From contig NZ_PKGB01000001.1 of assembly GCF_002848135.1 (NCBI RefSeq), forward strand, positions 124,001-188,000: a DNA stretch of 64,000 nt, in the 5' to 3' direction. Origin of the DNA: Hydrogenovibrio sp. SC-1 (GTDB lineage Bacteria; Pseudomonadota; Gammaproteobacteria; Thiomicrospirales; Thiomicrospiraceae). Made by a program: the position numbers and the translations under genes. Below are positions 1-6,508 of this stretch, one piece after another (position 1 is the stretch's first letter; each line of letters begins with the position of its first letter). Below the pieces are notes generated by a model. It did not search any database. It had not been told where the DNA came from and worked only from the letters and a program-made list of their open reading frames with translations.

Positions 1-1185
1 ACCGATTTTAATCAATCCTTAGATCGACTGGGCACCGATGCTGAAAAGTATGAGTTGCGCACAACGTTATTTGGCACAGATAAGGTATTGCCGATGTGGG
101 TGGCAGATCAAGATTTGGCCACCCCAGATTTTATTGTGCAAGCGTTACAAAATCGATTAACGCATCCGGTTTTAGGGTATACCTTAATGTCAGATCGCTT
201 GTATCAAGCGATTATCAATTGGCAGGCACAATATCACTATGATGTTAAAGCTTCTGAAATCGTCTTTACCCATAATGTTGCTAATGGCTTTCATTTAGCG
301 GTGCAAGCGTTTACGGAACCTGGTGATGCGGTATTGGTACAAACGCCTGTTTATCCGCCATTTTTAAAGGCCGCGCCGCATAATCAGCGCAAAACAGTAA
401 CGGCCCCTTTGCAATGGCAGGATGGACATTATCAAATTGATTTTGAGGCATTAGAAAGCATCATACTTGAGCAACAAGTCAAGTTGCTACTGTTTTGCCA
501 TCCGCAAAACCCATCCGGTCGGGTTTGGCAAAAATCCGAATTGCTGAAGCTAGCAGAACTTTGCCTAAAACATCAAGTATTGGTGGTGTCGGATGAGATT
601 CATGCCGATATGACGTTTGCCCCCCATCAGCACGTGCCCATGGCTTCGTTATCCGCTGAAATCGCACAAAATACCGTGACTTTAAGCTCCCCTGGTAAGA
701 CGTTTAATTTAGGGGGCTTGCAGACGGGATATGCCATTATTGCTAATCCAAGATTGCGTCGTCGCTATATTCAAGCTTGTCAATCGGTGTCGATTTTGGA
801 ACCGAATCTATTTGCTAATGTGGCGATGGAAGCTGCCTATTCGGAAGATGGCAAATCCTATCGAGATGAACTGGTATCGTTTTTACAAGACAATATTCAA
901 ACAGTCACTGAGTTTTTTCAACAGCATTTTCCGCAAGTGGGGGTGGTGCAGCCGCAAGCCTCTTTTTTAATTTGGCTCGATTTTTCAGCGCTGTTTTCAG
1001 AGCAATCGGCGTTAAAAAACTGGTTAATCCATGAAGCAGGATTGGGGTTGAATGATGGTGAAACCTTTGGCGAAAATGGCACAGGCTTTATGCGAATGAA
1101 TATCGCTGTGTCACCCAGCCAATTAGCCCAAGCCTTATCCCAACTAGAAACCGCTAAGTCAGCATTACCCAATTATCAGCGTTAA
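1..1185 (+). CDS. PatB/MalY family C-S lyase / aminotransferase (5' end outside window)
   Basis: PLP-dependent fold-type I enzyme of the MalY/PatB group, which cleaves the C-S bond of cystathionine or related cysteine conjugates in the cytoplasm. The frame is open from the first base and the residues read there (DFNQSLDRLGT) match the usual start of PatB proteins, so the gene begins just upstream; the in-frame TTG at 55 is not the start. Visible features are the substrate-loop motif PMWVADQD, the NPSG-type segment (HPQNPSGRV), the aspartate of SDEIHAD that contacts the PLP ring, and the PLP lysine in SSPGKTFNLGG. It ends in TAA seven bases before a palindromic terminator. The gene lies just outside the distal end of the integron array and reads toward it. 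Family assignment is firm; the exact substrate is not. Confidence 0.88.
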   Translation, partial: TDFNQSLDRLGTDAEKYELRTTLFGTDKVLPMWVADQDLATPDFIVQALQNRLTHPVLGYTLMSDRLYQAIINWQAQYHYDVKASEIVFTHNVANGFHLAVQAFTEPGDAVLVQTPVYPPFLKAAPHNQRKTVTAPLQWQDGHYQIDFEALESIILEQQVKLLLFCHPQNPSGRVWQKSELLKLAELCLKHQVLVVSDEIHADMTFAPHQHVPMASLSAEIAQNTVTLSSPGKTFNLGGLQTGYAIIANPRLRRRYIQACQSVSILEPNLFANVAMEAAYSEDGKSYRDELVSFLQDNIQTVTEFFQQHFPQVGVVQPQASFLIWLDFSALFSEQSALKNWLIHEAGLGLNDGETFGENGTGFMRMNIAVSPSQLAQALSQLETAKSALPNYQR

Positions 1186-1211
1186 AAATCACCAGGCCTG
1201 GGTATTATTTT
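1186..1211. terminator. CCAGGCCTGG palindromic terminator, copy 1
   Basis: The ten-base palindrome CCAGGCCTGG (1192-1201) sits between an A-rich left arm and ATTATTTT on the right, directly after the PatB/MalY stop codon. The stem has no separate loop. It marks the outer edge of the integron region and has the same 12 bases (CCAGGCCTGGGT) as the copy after intI. Confidence 0.55.
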
Positions 1212-1233
1212 AAAAGGGCGTTGATCCCTTAAT

Positions 1234-1293
1234 TCTTAACGCCTCAATAACCGGCGCAGCTTTGCTGCGTCCGAGTGCTTTGACTTGTTAACT
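1234..1293 (-). other. attC recombination site of cassette 2 (60 bp)
   Basis: Short 59-base-element type attC at the distal end of the array. On the minus strand it begins with R'' AGTTAAC (1293-1287) and ends with R' GTTAAGA (1240-1234). The centre is a hairpin, CGCAGC-AAA-GCTGCG, flanked by CGG/CCGG, much like the 60-bp attC sites of resistance-gene cassettes. R'' overlaps the bases just after the TAA of the ATPase gene. R' departs from GTTRRRY at the last base, acceptable because that base belongs to the next DNA segment. Confidence 0.82.
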
Positions 1294-1295
1294 CT

Positions 1296-2888
1296 TTATC
1301 CTGACAGGTATTCGAAAACAGCAGAGGTAGCTTCATTCTTAATATACCTAGAGCGTACCTCGCCCACGTAATATGCTCTCTGGATAGTCTCCTCAGTGGC
1401 ATCTAGAACATCTCTGATCGAATTTAGAGATAGACCTTTTAACGCATCGATAAGCCACTCAGGTAAATCAAGAAAATCGACAGGCTTTCTAAGTTGGTCA
1501 TCTAAAGCTGAGCTAATGGTTTGATCATCGAAATCATCTAAATCTGTTTCAAGGTTGCTGAATGTTGGGTGATTGGCTCCATACTCCGTCATTCTTTTAA
1601 TGGTAAGATTACGAACGATGTTGTTTCCAGTTGAAGCTGGGGTATTTTCTAACGATAGCAAACACCCCATATTCACACTATATCTTGCTCCAACACCGCT
1701 TCTCGTGGCTTTTACCGCATCAGAATGCAATGAAATAATCCCGGTATAGCAAAGTAGCCCTAAAGCTTTTTTGATCTTTGCGGGTGAATCTTTGTGAATC
1801 CAGAAGAAACATGACGTTTTCTTGTCATCAGATAAATATGCATCATTTTTTTGCTTTATTTCTGGCAGAACGTGTTCTTCAACAAAGTCCCTACCCCAAT
1901 TGATAAAATCCACAAATCCCAAATATTTATCGGCAAGCAATGAATGCTCTTCCCATATATCGCTTTTGTAAAACTCTTTAATTGCAGTATTTACTTCGCG
2001 CGAGGATACCGATGGCGCTCTTACTAGAGTCTTTAACAGAACCCTAGGGTTCCCATTAGACGCATACGCTAGCAATGAAAAATTACCTATGTTTTGTGCA
2101 ATTTTTCCGAGCAACCGACTATCTGCTTGCTTCTCAACCATGTGCCTCATGTTTTCGACGTAGCCGGTACTCGATACATCTCTCTCTAGATTAATAAAAA
2201 TTGCATCATGTATTGGCTGAAAATAATCTCCAAATGATGTTACGCCAGGATAAACTGCTGCATTGCAGTTTATGTATGGGCTATTAATATCCCGGTATAG
2301 GCTAAAAAACTGACGCTGCTGAGCTGGCCTTAATATATGAGCAGCTTCGTCAATGAAGAAATTTACCGTTTCTATTCCTGCTTCTTCGCAAATATCTTCC
2401 ACAGCCTCTTTGAAATCATCTATCGATGGCAGAAATTGAGAATCTATAGTCTGTGATTTCTGTGGTTTCCATGAATTTTCAAATTCTGCAACTAATCGGG
2501 ATAGATACTCCTCTTGCTCTTCGTTGTTTCCCGACAATAAAGACACAGGTAAAACGAAACCTGCTTTTGTTAAACTTCTGATTAGTGATGAACACAGTTT
2601 CGCAAGCATCCAGTGATAAAACTGGGTTTCATCTGTTAGTTGCAGAACCGCACCTTGCGTGAATGACACATATACTGGAAGAATCTTAAGCTGCTCTAGG
2701 TCTCGTTTAAGCTCAGCTTCCGCGACCCTCAACAAAAATGACTTGCCAACACCGCGACTACCTACCAAAACAATAGGAGAATCACTCTTGAGCCGTTCGA
2801 TTATGGAACGATCTTCCGGTGTTTCTACGAAATAATCTAATATTTTTGTAGGTTTAATTGTTTCTGTACGTATTTTAAAATCTGTCAT
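1296..2888 (-). CDS. Cassette-borne P-loop (ORC/AAA-like) ATPase with RpoA alpha-CTD-like tail
   Basis: 530 residues. Walker A is G43-SRGVGK-S50 and Walker B is VNFFIDE (175-181), followed by a sensor-like stretch around 208-220, so this is a P-loop ATPase of the AAA/ORC or STAND kind. The middle (about 330-450) resembles winged-helix regions of ORC-type ATPases but I cannot assign it firmly. The last 65 residues (466-530) begin LRKPVDFLDL and continue with helix-hairpin-helix spacing (SIRDVLDATEETIQ, YVGEVR). This closely follows the RNA polymerase alpha C-terminal domain, a DNA- and protein-binding fold. The start lies 13 bases after the stop of the upstream cassette gene; a GAGGAA ribosome site is about 12 bases upstream. 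It is the second gene of cassette 2. Role unknown; the pairing with a possible HEPN-like protein on an integron cassette suggests a stress or phage-defence module. Confidence 0.8.
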   Translation of the reverse strand: MTDFKIRTETIKPTKILDYFVETPEDRSIIERLKSDSPIVLVGSRGVGKSFLLRVAEAELKRDLEQLKILPVYVSFTQGAVLQLTDETQFYHWMLAKLCSSLIRSLTKAGFVLPVSLLSGNNEEQEEYLSRLVAEFENSWKPQKSQTIDSQFLPSIDDFKEAVEDICEEAGIETVNFFIDEAAHILRPAQQRQFFSLYRDINSPYINCNAAVYPGVTSFGDYFQPIHDAIFINLERDVSSTGYVENMRHMVEKQADSRLLGKIAQNIGNFSLLAYASNGNPRVLLKTLVRAPSVSSREVNTAIKEFYKSDIWEEHSLLADKYLGFVDFINWGRDFVEEHVLPEIKQKNDAYLSDDKKTSCFFWIHKDSPAKIKKALGLLCYTGIISLHSDAVKATRSGVGARYSVNMGCLLSLENTPASTGNNIVRNLTIKRMTEYGANHPTFSNLETDLDDFDDQTISSALDDQLRKPVDFLDLPEWLIDALKGLSLNSIRDVLDATEETIQRAYYVGEVRSRYIKNEATSAVFEYLSG

Positions 2889-2901
2889 CTTTATGGGTTC
2901 C

Positions 2902-3612
2902 TCAGGAAGCGAATAAGAGATTGAATTCTACGACTCCGCCTAATTCCTCTTTTGCCATTTCCTCTATCTTACTGAGATCATGGTTCTCTACATCTTTTGA
3001 GAACCGCATGAATAGCAAGAATAAAGCTAAAAACCTACTAGTTTCCATGAAATCAATCCAACGCTCCAGGAGAGAGGTGTTAAATTCAATAGAATTTGGC
3101 AACTCCTCAATTTTATTGAAATTTCCATGTATAAACTCAGAGGATTCTCTATAAAGCTTTGATGCTATTGTTATTAAATGATCGCCTTCAGATTCTACTT
3201 CAGAATAAAATGCTCGGATGAATATTTTCGAAAATATCCCGTTCTCTTTATCGACTAGTGAACCCCAAGATATATCTCGTAAACCAAGCTTCCAGTGCCT
3301 TAAATGGAGCTCATTGGTTGAAAGATAGATAAATCGGCATATCTGTTCAAGGAAATAGCGCTGCGCAATAAATGAATACCTATATTGGCCACTTACAACA
3401 GCCTGAAATCCAAGTTCAAACTCTTGGGTAGCACTAACAAGAATGGTGCAATCAGTTCTATCTTTAAGTAGCTCCGTCCATGTATTCAAATCACCTGAGA
3501 ACTGGAACAACTCGACAAGCGTAGGGCCCAGATTTGAAGAAAACGAATCTTCTATGACTTGTCCAAATTGGTTATTGAGGCTTGTGAAGTGATCTTTACA
3601 GTTTGTTTCCAT
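2902..3612 (-). CDS. Cassette-borne protein of unknown function, possible HEPN-like
   Basis: 236 residues, predicted soluble and helical, no signal peptide. I do not recognise a named family. The segment YRESSEFIHGNF holds R155-x6-H162, within the R-x4-6-H spacing of HEPN ribonucleases, and SEFIHG resembles the SEYVHG-type motif of helical proteins that accompany ATPases. This is suggestive only. It is the first gene of cassette 2: its ATG is 41 bases inside the cassette start and its stop is 13 bases before the ATPase gene, so the two are probably co-translated. The nearest ribosome site (AAGGA) is about 15 bases upstream, which is poor. It may be the effector or substrate-binding partner of the ATPase. 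Confidence 0.7.
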   Translation of the reverse strand: METNCKDHFTSLNNQFGQVIEDSFSSNLGPTLVELFQFSGDLNTWTELLKDRTDCTILVSATQEFELGFQAVVSGQYRYSFIAQRYFLEQICRFIYLSTNELHLRHWKLGLRDISWGSLVDKENGIFSKIFIRAFYSEVESEGDHLITIASKLYRESSEFIHGNFNKIEELPNSIEFNTSLLERWIDFMETSRFLALFLLFMRFSKDVENHDLSKIEEMAKEELGGVVEFNLLFAS

Positions 3613-3646
3613 CTAAGGCAATCCTTGCGTTGCTTTGGCACTTGAG

Positions 3647-3760
3647 AGTTAACGCCTTGCTCATTTGAGTTTTGGTTGGAGTGGAGTTTTTGGGTAAAGT
3701 GGCGTAGCCACCCAAAAACCGAGCGTAGACCAAAACGTCAAATGGAGCAATTTGTTAGGC
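3647..3760 (-). other. attC recombination site of cassette 1 (114 bp)
   Basis: Long attC between the two cassettes. On the minus strand it starts with R'' GCCTAAC (3760-3754) and ends with R' GTTAACT (3653-3647). The arms pair along ATTGCTCCATTTG / CAAATGAGCAA with one extrahelical base, the usual strand-discrimination signal. The interior carries long paired stretches (TTTTGG/CCAAAA and GTTTTTGGGTGG/CCACTTTACCCAAAAAC). At 114 bp it resembles sites of sedentary chromosomal integrons rather than the 60-bp site of cassette 2. Confidence 0.9.
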
Positions 3761-3762
3761 TT

Positions 3763-4038
3763 TTACGCTAAACCATTTGCTTTCAATACTTTTTTAACAG
3801 AAGGTATCTCTGGGTCCAACTTTGCAAGCAGCTTTGCAAACTCAAGTGTTTTATCGTTAAGTCCGGCATCATTTGCCACATACACAAGTTGCAGAAGCGC
3901 AACCACTTTACCATCATTATCTATATCATTAAGTTTTGGCTCCAATAAATCGATGGCTTCAATAAACTTCCCTTGCCCTCTCAGAATTGCCACATTGCCT
4001 AGTAAAACCTTTAGTTCATTCGAATCGAGCCCAATCAT
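3763..4038 (-). CDS. Cassette 1 protein, small TPR-like
   Basis: 91 residues, soluble, no signal peptide. Two or three helix pairs with TPR spacing can be seen (LLGNVAILRGQGKFIEAIDLLEP, then VVALLQLVYVANDAGLNDKTLEFAKLLAKLDP). TPR proteins are protein-binding adaptors; no partner can be named. A strong ribosome site (GGGGGA) lies 7-12 bases before the ATG, and the TAA falls two bases before the attC, leaving almost no untranslated DNA in the cassette, which is typical. As the attI-proximal gene it should be the best expressed of the array. Confidence 0.78.
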   Translation of the reverse strand: MIGLDSNELKVLLGNVAILRGQGKFIEAIDLLEPKLNDIDNDGKVVALLQLVYVANDAGLNDKTLEFAKLLAKLDPEIPSVKKVLKANGLA

Positions 4039-4100
4039 AAATTTTTCCCCCTGGTTTATTTGGATGAACTTCTAGTATAGAACGGCAGATTTATTTATAT

Positions 4101-4249
4101 GCCTAACATTTAGTATAAGGCATTATTGCCTTCTTATTGGGTATTGGCTTTGTTTTCATATTTATTTGATAGTATATTGATGAAAACTGTTGATTTGACA
4201 GGTTATACGGTGTTATCTAGATTTGCTGTCATTATGAAAAAGCGCTTTT
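4101..4249. other. attI region and candidate cassette promoter area
   Basis: Non-coding DNA between intI and the first cassette. On the minus strand GTTAGGC (4107-4101) is the core site where cassette 1 joins attI, matching GTTRRRY. Just upstream is an inverted repeat, AAGGCA-TTAT-TGCCTT (4117-4132), a possible integrase-binding element. Minus-strand TATACT boxes occur at 4117-4112 and 4176-4171 and could be -10 elements of a cassette promoter, but neither has a good -35 at the right distance. Confidence 0.72.
4187..4223 (+). promoter_or_regulatory. intI promoter with LexA-like inverted repeat
   Basis: A consensus -35 TTGACA (4195-4200), 17-base spacer and -10 TAGATT (4218-4223) lie 26 bases before the intI ATG. 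The -35 is embedded in CTGT-N7-ACAG (4187-4201), one base short of the CTGT-N8-ACAG LexA operator. LexA control of intI is known for many integrons, so SOS regulation is plausible, but the spacing is off by one. Confidence 0.6.
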
Positions 4250-5230
4250 ATGAATAATACACTAATGAAATCATCGTTGCTAGATAAAATGCGTAATCAG
4301 TTGCGCCGTGAGGGTTACGCATATTCTACCGAAAATGGGTATTGCGATTGGGTGCGGCGGTTTGTGAAGTTTCATGGAATTTTAAGCCGTGAGACGATGT
4401 TGGTTGATTCGTCGCAGAAGGTGGGGCAGTTTTTATCGGATTTAGCGGTGGTACAAAATGTGGCGCCTTCGACTCAAAACCAGGCGTTAAATGCATTGAC
4501 TTACTGTTATAGCCGTGTTTTGAATGCACCGTTTACAGATGTTAAAGCCTGTCGGTCGCGTAAGGAGCCGCGTATTCCAGTGGTGTTGACGAAGGAAGAA
4601 GTAGGCCAAGTTTTATCGGTGATGGATGGCACTCCGGGGTTGATTGTTAAGTTGTTGTATGCCAGCGGTTTACGCATTACCGAGGCGGTGCGTTTGCGGG
4701 TGCAGGATGTTGATTTTGGCTTTAAGCAAATTACAGTGCGTGATGGTAAGGGTAAAAAAGATCGGGTGACGCCTTTAGCCAATAATCTGGCACCTTTATT
4801 GGAAGTTCAATTGCAAAAGGTGAAAACGCTGCATGATCAAGATTTGGAGCAGGGTTTTGGTTCGGTGTATTTGCCGTATGCGTTGGCTAAGAAGTATCCA
4901 AATGCAAGTCGAGAGTTGGCTTGGCAGTATGTGTTTCCTAGTCGTAATTTGGCAGAAGACCCGCGTTCGGGTGTGACGCGCCGCCATCATGTGGATCAGT
5001 CGTTGGTGAATAAGGCAATAAAGCGTGCGGTGAAACAGTGTGGCATTTTAAAGAAGGTGAGTGCGCATACGTTTCGGCATTCGTTTGCGACGCATCTTTT
5101 GCAAACGGGCACGGATATTCGTACCATTCAGGCGTTGTTGGGTCATGCCGATTTGCAAACCACGATGATTTATACCCATGTGTTAAAGCAGGGTGGGCAG
5201 GGGGTGGTGAGTCCGTTTGATGTTTTGTAG
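4250..5230 (+). CDS. intI: Integron integrase IntI (tyrosine recombinase)
   Basis: 326 residues. Site-specific tyrosine recombinase that joins gene cassettes at attI and excises them at single-stranded attC sites. An N-terminal SAM-like core-binding domain (about 8-95) is followed by the catalytic domain with R142 (ASGLRITEA), H273 and R276 (HTFRHSF), H299 (LGHADL) and nucleophile Y308 (MIYTHV). The insertion that separates IntI from XerC/D is present: about residues 205-250, with ELAWQYVFPS and DPRSGVTRRHHVD, as is the terminal GGQGVVSPFD. All key residues are intact, so the enzyme should be active. ATG 4250 was taken; ATG 4265 is an alternative. Divergent from the cassettes, followed by a palindromic terminator. 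Confidence 0.97.
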   Translation: MNNTLMKSSLLDKMRNQLRREGYAYSTENGYCDWVRRFVKFHGILSRETMLVDSSQKVGQFLSDLAVVQNVAPSTQNQALNALTYCYSRVLNAPFTDVKACRSRKEPRIPVVLTKEEVGQVLSVMDGTPGLIVKLLYASGLRITEAVRLRVQDVDFGFKQITVRDGKGKKDRVTPLANNLAPLLEVQLQKVKTLHDQDLEQGFGSVYLPYALAKKYPNASRELAWQYVFPSRNLAEDPRSGVTRRHHVDQSLVNKAIKRAVKQCGILKKVSAHTFRHSFATHLLQTGTDIRTIQALLGHADLQTTMIYTHVLKQGGQGVVSPFDVL

Positions 5231-5235
5231 TGTTC

Positions 5236-5262
5236 AAAATTGCCCAGGCCTGGGTGTTTTCG
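5236..5262. terminator. CCAGGCCTGG palindromic terminator, copy 2
   Basis: CCAGGCCTGG at 5244-5253, extended to 12 paired bases (5243-5254) plus two G-T pairs, lies six bases after the intI stop between AAAAT and TGTTTT. It probably ends the intI transcript. Confidence 0.6.
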
Positions 5263-5303
5263 GTTTGTTTTTTAGCAGGTCAAGCAAGACTTGGTTTAAT
5301 ACA

Positions 5304-5332
5304 TTACACTCGCTTTGGGGGTTTTGTATAAT
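5304..5332 (+). promoter_or_regulatory. Candidate aroC promoter
   Basis: A perfect -10 TATAAT (5327-5332) lies 34 bases before the aroC start. The hexamer 17 bases upstream (TTACAC, 5304-5309) is a poor -35, so the call rests on the -10 and its position. Confidence 0.4.
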
Positions 5333-5365
5333 ATCTGCTTTGCAATCAAGTTTGAGAAGGCCGTT

Positions 5366-6469
5366 ATGTCAGGGAATACCTTAGGACAAAATTTTCGAGT
5401 CACCACGTTTGGGGAAAGTCATGGCATCGCGCTGGGTGCAATTGTGGACGGGTGTCCTCCAGGCATGGAGTTATGTGAAGCGGATATTCAAATCGAATTG
5501 GATCGCCGTAAGCCAGGAAAATCTAAGCATGCTACCGCACGCCGAGAAGATGATGCGGTGCAAATTTTGTCTGGGGTGTTCGAAGGAAAGACCACAGGGA
5601 CGCCGATCGGATTGATTATTCATAATATGGATCAGCGCTCAAGAGACTATTCAAAAGTGGCGGAAACCTTTCGCCCTGCACATGCTGACTATACCTATAC
5701 GCAAAAATATGGTTTCCGTGATTATCGCGGTGGCGGACGTGCATCCGCTCGTGAAACCGCGATGCGGGTGGCAGCAGGGGCGATTGCTAAAAAATATTTA
5801 AAAGAGCGTTTGGGCGTGGAAATCAAAGGGTATTTATCGCAATTGGGACCCATTAAGGTCGAAAATGTGTGTTGGCCGTTTGATAATGATAATGAATATT
5901 TTTGTCCTAATCCGGAAAAGCGTGAAGAAATTCGCGTTTATATGGATAACTTGCTGAAGCAAAAAAACTCCGTGGGCGCAAAGATTTCAGTCATTGCTAA
6001 AAATGTACCAGTGGGATTGGGTGAGCCGGTGTTTGATCGTTTAGATGCCGATTTGGCCCATGCGTTAATGAGTATCAACGCAGTGAAAGGCGTTGAAATT
6101 GGCGATGGATTTGCCGTAGCAGGGCAGTTGGGTACTGAGCATCGAGATGAAATGACGCCGGAAGAAGGTTTTGTGTCGAATCATGCTGGTGGTATTCTGG
6201 GTGGGATTTCTACTGGACAGGATATTATCGCGCATATTGCGTTAAAACCGACTTCCAGTATTATGACGGTTGGACGCAGTATTAATATTGGAGGAGAAGC
6301 GATTGAAATGGTGACCAAAGGGCGTCATGACCCTTGTGTCGGTATTCGCGCTACCCCCATTGCAGAAGCACAAATGGCCATCGTGTTATTGGATCACTTT
6401 ATGCGCAATCGCGCCCAGAATGGCGATGTGGTTGCGCCGATTATGGATTTAGCGAATCCGACACCTTAG
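5366..6469 (+). CDS. aroC: Chorismate synthase
   Basis: Converts 5-enolpyruvylshikimate-3-phosphate to chorismate with reduced FMN, the last step of the common aromatic pathway, in the cytoplasm. About 367 residues, full length for the bacterial enzyme. Signatures are the N-terminal [27 protein letters not shown] with [12 protein letters not shown], and the C-terminal [10 protein letters not shown]. The ATG at 5366 is preferred because this N-terminus is the conserved one and AGAAGG precedes it; the frame stays open upstream to 5315 without family similarity. It stands alone downstream of the integron. Confidence 0.97.
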   Translation: MSGNTLGQNFRVTTFGESHGIALGAIVDGCPPGMELCEADIQIELDRRKPGKSKHATARREDDAVQILSGVFEGKTTGTPIGLIIHNMDQRSRDYSKVAETFRPAHADYTYTQKYGFRDYRGGGRASARETAMRVAAGAIAKKYLKERLGVEIKGYLSQLGPIKVENVCWPFDNDNEYFCPNPEKREEIRVYMDNLLKQKNSVGAKISVIAKNVPVGLGEPVFDRLDADLAHALMSINAVKGVEIGDGFAVAGQLGTEHRDEMTPEEGFVSNHAGGILGGISTGQDIIAHIALKPTSSIMTVGRSINIGGEAIEMVTKGRHDPCVGIRATPIAEAQMAIVLLDHFMRNRAQNGDVVAPIMDLANPTP

Positions 6470-6508
6470 TTTCACGTTATATCCTAAACCGCTTTAAAAG
6501 GCCATTTT

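Larger units (their letters stand above)
1234..5230. mobile_element. Chromosomal integron: intI plus two-cassette array
   Basis: Complete small integron. The integrase gene (4250-5230, +) faces away from an attI region, and two cassettes follow on the minus strand. Cassette 1 runs from 4106 down to 3653 (454 bp); cassette 2 from 3652 down to 1240 (2413 bp). The boundaries follow from the rule that IntI cuts between G and TT of GTTRRRY. Cassette 1 starts TTAGGC and its attC has R'' GCCTAAC. Cassette 2 starts TTAACT and its attC has R'' AGTTAAC. Each R'' is the exact complement of its own cassette's start, as expected for a circular cassette. All cassette genes read away from attI, as usual. 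The array ends about 35 bases before the terminator of the PatB/MalY gene. Confidence 0.9.

Noticed and set aside
3752-4075. Plus-strand frame of 107 codons over cassette 1
   Set aside because: It is a serine-rich mirror of the cassette gene on the other strand, which has the ribosome site and the expected orientation.
4112-4176. Cassette promoter Pc from TATACT boxes on the minus strand
   Set aside because: No acceptable -35 at 16-18 bases; noted in the attI entry but not called as a promoter.
4250-5230. Phage or XerC/D-type integrase
   Set aside because: The IntI-specific insertion, attI and two attC sites identify an integron integrase.
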